DNA of 7,591 nt. Origin: Halomonas halophila (GTDB lineage: Bacteria; Pseudomonadota; Gammaproteobacteria; Pseudomonadales; Halomonadaceae). Positions 5,676 through 7,591 of the stretch are shown in pieces (position 1 is the stretch's first letter; the number at the start of each line of letters is the position of its first letter). A program made the translations under genes and the position numbers. The notes below the pieces were generated by a model. It was not told the origin of the DNA and made no database searches. It saw only the letters and a list, made by a program, of their open reading frames with translations. Location: positions 1 to 7,591 of the forward strand of contig DJIP01000291.1 of assembly GCA_002433675.1 (NCBI GenBank), given 5' to 3'.

Positions 5676-6698
5676 ATGACCGCTGCAAGCCACGCGCAAG
5701 CCTGCGAGTCGAGTGGCGATCAGCCTCGCTCGCGCCCGTTGGCCGGGGCCGCCGCGGGACTTGGTGATACCCGGGTCATCCGCGCGCGAGACTTTCTGCG
5801 CTTCGGCCAGCGCCACGGCATCGACTACCGCTTCGACGGCGCCCGCTTCCCGGCGGTGGCCCACCACCTGGAAATCCTCAGGGGTCGCGTCATCGAGGAA
5901 GAGGTGCGCAGCGGCTGGCATCTGACCTTTTCCGATGTCGAGGTGCTCAAGCCCTACGACTCCTGCTCCACCATGGCCTCACCGCTGTTCGTGTGCGTGG
6001 TGATGGAAGGCACCATCGTGGTCGACACCGGAGGACGGCGGCAGCGCCTCACCGCCGGCAGCGCACTTAGCGCCCGGCTCGCCGATCAGGTTTCTCTGCG
6101 CGTGCATCAGGATGAGGGGCAGCGGTTGCGCACCCTGAACCTGTCGCTGGACCAGGCCGCGATCGCCTCGTTGAGCCAGCGCCCGGATATCACCGAACTG
6201 CTCGACGCCCCGCGTCCTCATCTGCACGTCTGGCCGCTGCCCGGCTACCTGGCGCCGATGCTCGAACAGGCGGTCATGCCGCAGCCTTCCCCCGGCCAGC
6301 GCCAGCTATTGATGGAGGCCATCGGCCTGCAACTGCTGGCCCACGGCCTGCGACATCCCGGCCCGCGCCAGCGCGGTGACCTGCCCCTACCGGAGCGCCA
6401 GCGGCTGGAGCGAATCCGCCAGCGGCTGCACGACTTCCCCGCCGAGCCCTACTGCCTCGAGCAGTTGGCGGCGATGGCGTCCATGAGCGCCTCGGGCCTG
6501 CGCGCCAAGTTCCTGCGCCTGTTCGGCGTTTCGGTTTTCGACTACCTGCGAGAACGCAGACTGACCCTGGCCCACGAGCTGCTGGCCCAGGGCGCCAGCG
6601 TGCAACAGGCCGCCTTCGAGAGCGGCTACAGCCACGCCTCCAACTTTTCCACCGCCTTTCGGCGGCGCTTCGGGATCTCGCCACGCGACGTTGGTTAG
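5676..6698 (+). CDS. AraC-family transcriptional regulator, PchR-like
   Basis: Probable siderophore-responsive DNA-binding regulator of 340 residues. The N-terminal two thirds (about 35-200) resemble the ligand-binding part of PchR-type proteins: HLTFSDVEVLKPYDS (82-96) followed by the beta-rich stretch LFVCVVMEGTIVVDTGGRRQRL (two parts, about 104-125). The C-terminal AraC DNA-binding domain covers about 240-338, with a first helix-turn-helix at CLEQLAAMASMSASGLRAKF (260-279) and the second ending in FESGYSHASNFSTAFRRRFG (314-333), the classic AraC signature. The ATG is two bases after the fhuF stop and has no convincing ribosome-binding site, so translation probably depends on termination-reinitiation. 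The frame is open upstream to 4986, but that part is a shadow of fhuF in another frame. In Pseudomonas, PchR activates pyochelin genes when it binds ferric pyochelin; here the likely targets are the neighbouring receptors, which is inference. Confidence 0.9.
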   Translation: MTAASHAQACESSGDQPRSRPLAGAAAGLGDTRVIRARDFLRFGQRHGIDYRFDGARFPAVAHHLEILRGRVIEEEVRSGWHLTFSDVEVLKPYDSCSTMASPLFVCVVMEGTIVVDTGGRRQRLTAGSALSARLADQVSLRVHQDEGQRLRTLNLSLDQAAIASLSQRPDITELLDAPRPHLHVWPLPGYLAPMLEQAVMPQPSPGQRQLLMEAIGLQLLAHGLRHPGPRQRGDLPLPERQRLERIRQRLHDFPAEPYCLEQLAAMASMSASGLRAKFLRLFGVSVFDYLRERRLTLAHELLAQGASVQQAAFESGYSHASNFSTAFRRRFGISPRDVG

Positions 6699-6713
6699 AC
6701 GCTTCCAGGACTA

Positions 6714-6734
6714 TCGCCCTTCGCCCTTCGCCCA
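6714..6734 (+). repeat. Three 7-bp tandem units after the regulator gene
   Basis: TCGCCCT, TCGCCCT and TCGCCCA follow each other directly, 15 bases after the regulator's stop codon. No function is apparent. Confidence 0.6.
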
Positions 6735-6790
6735 GCCCCCCCTGGGCACCTCACCCCCGAGACCTCAACGGGACACAGTACACCGCAACG

Positions 6791-6812
6791 GCACCCTGCC
6801 GTCGGGCGGTGC
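6791..6812 (+). terminator. Weak terminator-like hairpin after the regulator gene
   Basis: GCACC (6791-6795) and GCC (6798-6800) pair with GGC (6805-6807) and GGTGC (6808-6812) around a GTCG loop, with a two-base bulge. It lies about 90 bases after the regulator's stop. Only a short TTCGTCG follows, so an intrinsic terminator is uncertain. Confidence 0.25.
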
Positions 6813-6870
6813 TTCGTCGATGACTGGATCCACTACATTAGCTAGCACTCGCTACGCCGATAGCACTTTC

Positions 6871-6889
6871 CCTTTGTAGTTTCATTATC
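6871..6889 (-). promoter_or_regulatory. Possible Fur-like half site
   Basis: On the minus strand the sequence begins GATAATGA (6882-6889 on plus), identical to the first eight bases of the Fur consensus; the rest matches poorly (11 of 19 overall). It lies about 65 bp upstream of the better Fur box at 6955-6973 and could be an auxiliary site or chance. Confidence 0.25.
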
Positions 6890-6903
6890 GGTGCAGGTCC
6901 TGT

Positions 6904-6936
6904 CACCACGCATAAGGTTCTTGGCGCCGCGCATAA
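6904..6936 (+). promoter_or_regulatory. Candidate AraC-type operator (direct repeat, 21-bp period)
   Basis: CACCACGCATAA (6904-6915) and CGCCGCGCATAA (6925-6936) are identical at 10 of 12 bases, with the CGCATAA part perfect. They repeat in the same orientation with a period of exactly 21 bp, two helical turns. AraC-family proteins characteristically bind such direct half-sites beside the -35. The second copy overlaps the proposed -35 (6934-6939) of the second receptor. The regulator encoded immediately upstream is the obvious candidate to bind it. Confidence 0.4.
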
Positions 6937-6963
6937 ACAGGCCCACCCGCAAAGTGTAATAAT
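6934..6963 (+). promoter_or_regulatory. Candidate promoter of the second receptor
   Basis: TAAACA (6934-6939, 4 of 6 to TTGACA) and AATAAT (6958-6963, 5 of 6 to TATAAT) are separated by 18 bases. A weak -35 touched by the direct repeat and a -10 overlapped by a Fur box fit a promoter that is activated by an AraC-type protein and repressed by Fur. Confidence 0.4.
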
Positions 6964-6973
6964 TCGCATTACC
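6955..6973 (-). promoter_or_regulatory. Fur box of the second receptor
   Basis: On the minus strand the 19-mer GGTAATGCGAATTATTACA matches the Fur consensus at 13 of 19 positions and is close to palindromic. It shares AATGCGAATT with the fhuF Fur box. It covers the -10 and the expected transcription start of the receptor promoter. Confidence 0.65.
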
Positions 6974-7043
6974 GAAACATGACCGCTTTGTTCAGGTGCC
7001 TACCCCGCGGCGCCTTTCCCTGCTCCCAATGGTAAGCGACAAC

Positions 7044-7591
7044 ATGCGTATCACCTCGACCCTGCCTTTCGCCCTGAAACCTTTCGCCTTGAAGGCTGGC
7101 CCGGCGCTGCTGGTGGCCAGCGTATCCTCCGCCGCGCTGGCCCAGTCCACCCTCAGTGAAGATGCCGCCAATGCCGGCACCTCCGCCGATACCGAGCTGG
7201 GCACCATGACGGTCACCGGCCAGGCCGCCACCAAGACCGATACGCCCTTCCTCGAGACGCCCCAGGCCACCTCGACGGTCAGCGCCGAGCAGATCGAGCG
7301 ACGTGGTGCCCAGACGGTGCAGCGGGCGCTGGACTACACCCCCGGGGTCTATACCAACCAACTCGGGTCGTCCAACCGCTACGACTATCTGGTACTGCGG
7401 GGCTTCTCCGACGGCAGCCTGAGCAATACCTTCCTCGATGGCCTCAAGCTGATGGGCGACACCAACAGTTTCAGCTCGCTGAAGGTCGACCCCTGGATGC
7501 TCGAAAGCATCGAGGTGGTAAAGGGACCGGCCTCGGTGCTCTATGGTCGCGCCTCCCCCGGCGGCCTGGTGGCGCTGACCAGCAAGCGCCC
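7044..7591 (+). CDS. TonB-dependent siderophore receptor, FhuA/FoxA type (5' part only)
   Basis: Outer-membrane ferric-siderophore receptor cut by the right edge of the window; only the first 182 codons are present. A signal peptide covers residues 1-33 (MRITSTLPF start, hydrophobic core, cleavage after ALA). A TonB-box-like GTMTVTG is at 53-59. The plug domain begins near 68, with DYTPGVYTNQ (97-106), YLVLRGF (115-121), LDGLKL (131-136) and ESIEVVKGPASVLYGRASPG (154-173) followed by GLVALTSKR. The last segment is characteristic of the FhuA/FoxA/FpvA group of hydroxamate-type and related receptors, and is clearly different from the IutA-like receptor at the left. The start at 7044 has only a weak upstream ribosome-binding sequence; an in-frame ATG at 7029 would add five residues and has none. 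The gene is preceded by a Fur box and a candidate AraC operator. Ligand class is inferred from similarity of the plug only. Confidence 0.92.
   Translation, partial: MRITSTLPFALKPFALKAGPALLVASVSSAALAQSTLSEDAANAGTSADTELGTMTVTGQAATKTDTPFLETPQATSTVSAEQIERRGAQTVQRALDYTPGVYTNQLGSSNRYDYLVLRGFSDGSLSNTFLDGLKLMGDTNSFSSLKVDPWMLESIEVVKGPASVLYGRASPGGLVALTSKR
7065..7094 (+). repeat. 15-bp tandem duplication in the signal peptide
   Basis: CCTTTCGCCCTGAAA (7065-7079) is followed directly by CCTTTCGCCTTGAAG (7080-7094), 13 of 15 bases identical. They encode PFALK twice (residues 8-17), lengthening the positively charged N-region of the signal peptide. Both differences are synonymous. Confidence 0.7.

Larger units (their letters stand above)
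6699..7043. promoter_or_regulatory. Intergenic control region before the second receptor
   Basis: This 345-bp stretch holds no gene. Its first part has the 7-bp repeat at 6714-6734 and GC-rich hairpins (GCCCAG 6730-6735 with CTGGGC 6742-6747; 6791-6812). Its second part is less GC-rich and carries a Fur-like half site, a direct repeat with 21-bp period, a promoter candidate and a Fur box, all listed separately. Confidence 0.6.

Noticed and set aside
6691..6879. Small open frame of 62 codons after the regulator
   Set aside because: It begins with a TTG inside the regulator's last codons, without a ribosome-binding site, and is a Pro/Ser/Arg/Thr-rich low-complexity reading of intergenic repeats.
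1..7591. tRNA, rRNA, insertion sequences, integrase sites or a CRISPR array
   Set aside because: No such structure or gene was recognised on either strand; the window is occupied by iron-uptake genes and their control regions.

Overview
The window is a compact iron-siderophore uptake locus from a GC-rich Gram-negative bacterium. Outer-membrane TonB-dependent receptors fix the Gram-negative envelope. Acidic proteins, Fur-type operators and the combination of gene families suggest a gammaproteobacterium such as a member of Halomonadaceae; that placement is an inference, and no rRNA or other taxonomic marker is present.

Layout from left to right. A strong GC-rich hairpin (78-104) sits just beyond the stop of a minus-strand gene for an IutA/RhtA-like (aerobactin-type) receptor (126-2261). 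A divergent regulatory region of about 420 bp follows, with two to three Fur-like sites and a promoter candidate in each direction. Rightward come a FepC-like ABC ATPase (2682-3677), a sucrase/ferredoxin-like (Suc_Fer, thioredoxin-like [2Fe-2S]) protein joined to it by an ATGA overlap (3674-4714), a FhuF-type ferric-siderophore reductase with its own Fur-controlled promoter (4789-5673), and an AraC/PchR-type regulator two bases after fhuF (5676-6698). After a 345-bp intergenic region with a candidate AraC operator and a Fur box, a second receptor of the FhuA/FoxA type (7044 onward) runs off the right edge.

Reading the genes together: two different receptors bring ferric siderophores across the outer membrane. 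The ATPase would power inner-membrane import. FhuF, perhaps with the Suc_Fer protein as an electron-transfer partner, would release iron in the cytoplasm by reduction. Fur would switch the locus off when iron is replete, and the AraC-type protein would add activation by the imported siderophore. The inner-membrane permease and the periplasmic binding protein are not in the window. No siderophore biosynthesis gene is visible, so this could be a system for foreign siderophores.

The most interesting points are: (1) the pairing of a Suc_Fer protein with FhuF in one Fur-controlled locus; (2) a Cys at the position where yeast Apd1 has the second His ligand; (3) a recurrent AATG[A/C]GAA element at five places, all at promoters; (4) a 12-bp direct repeat with a 21-bp period abutting the promoter of the second receptor.
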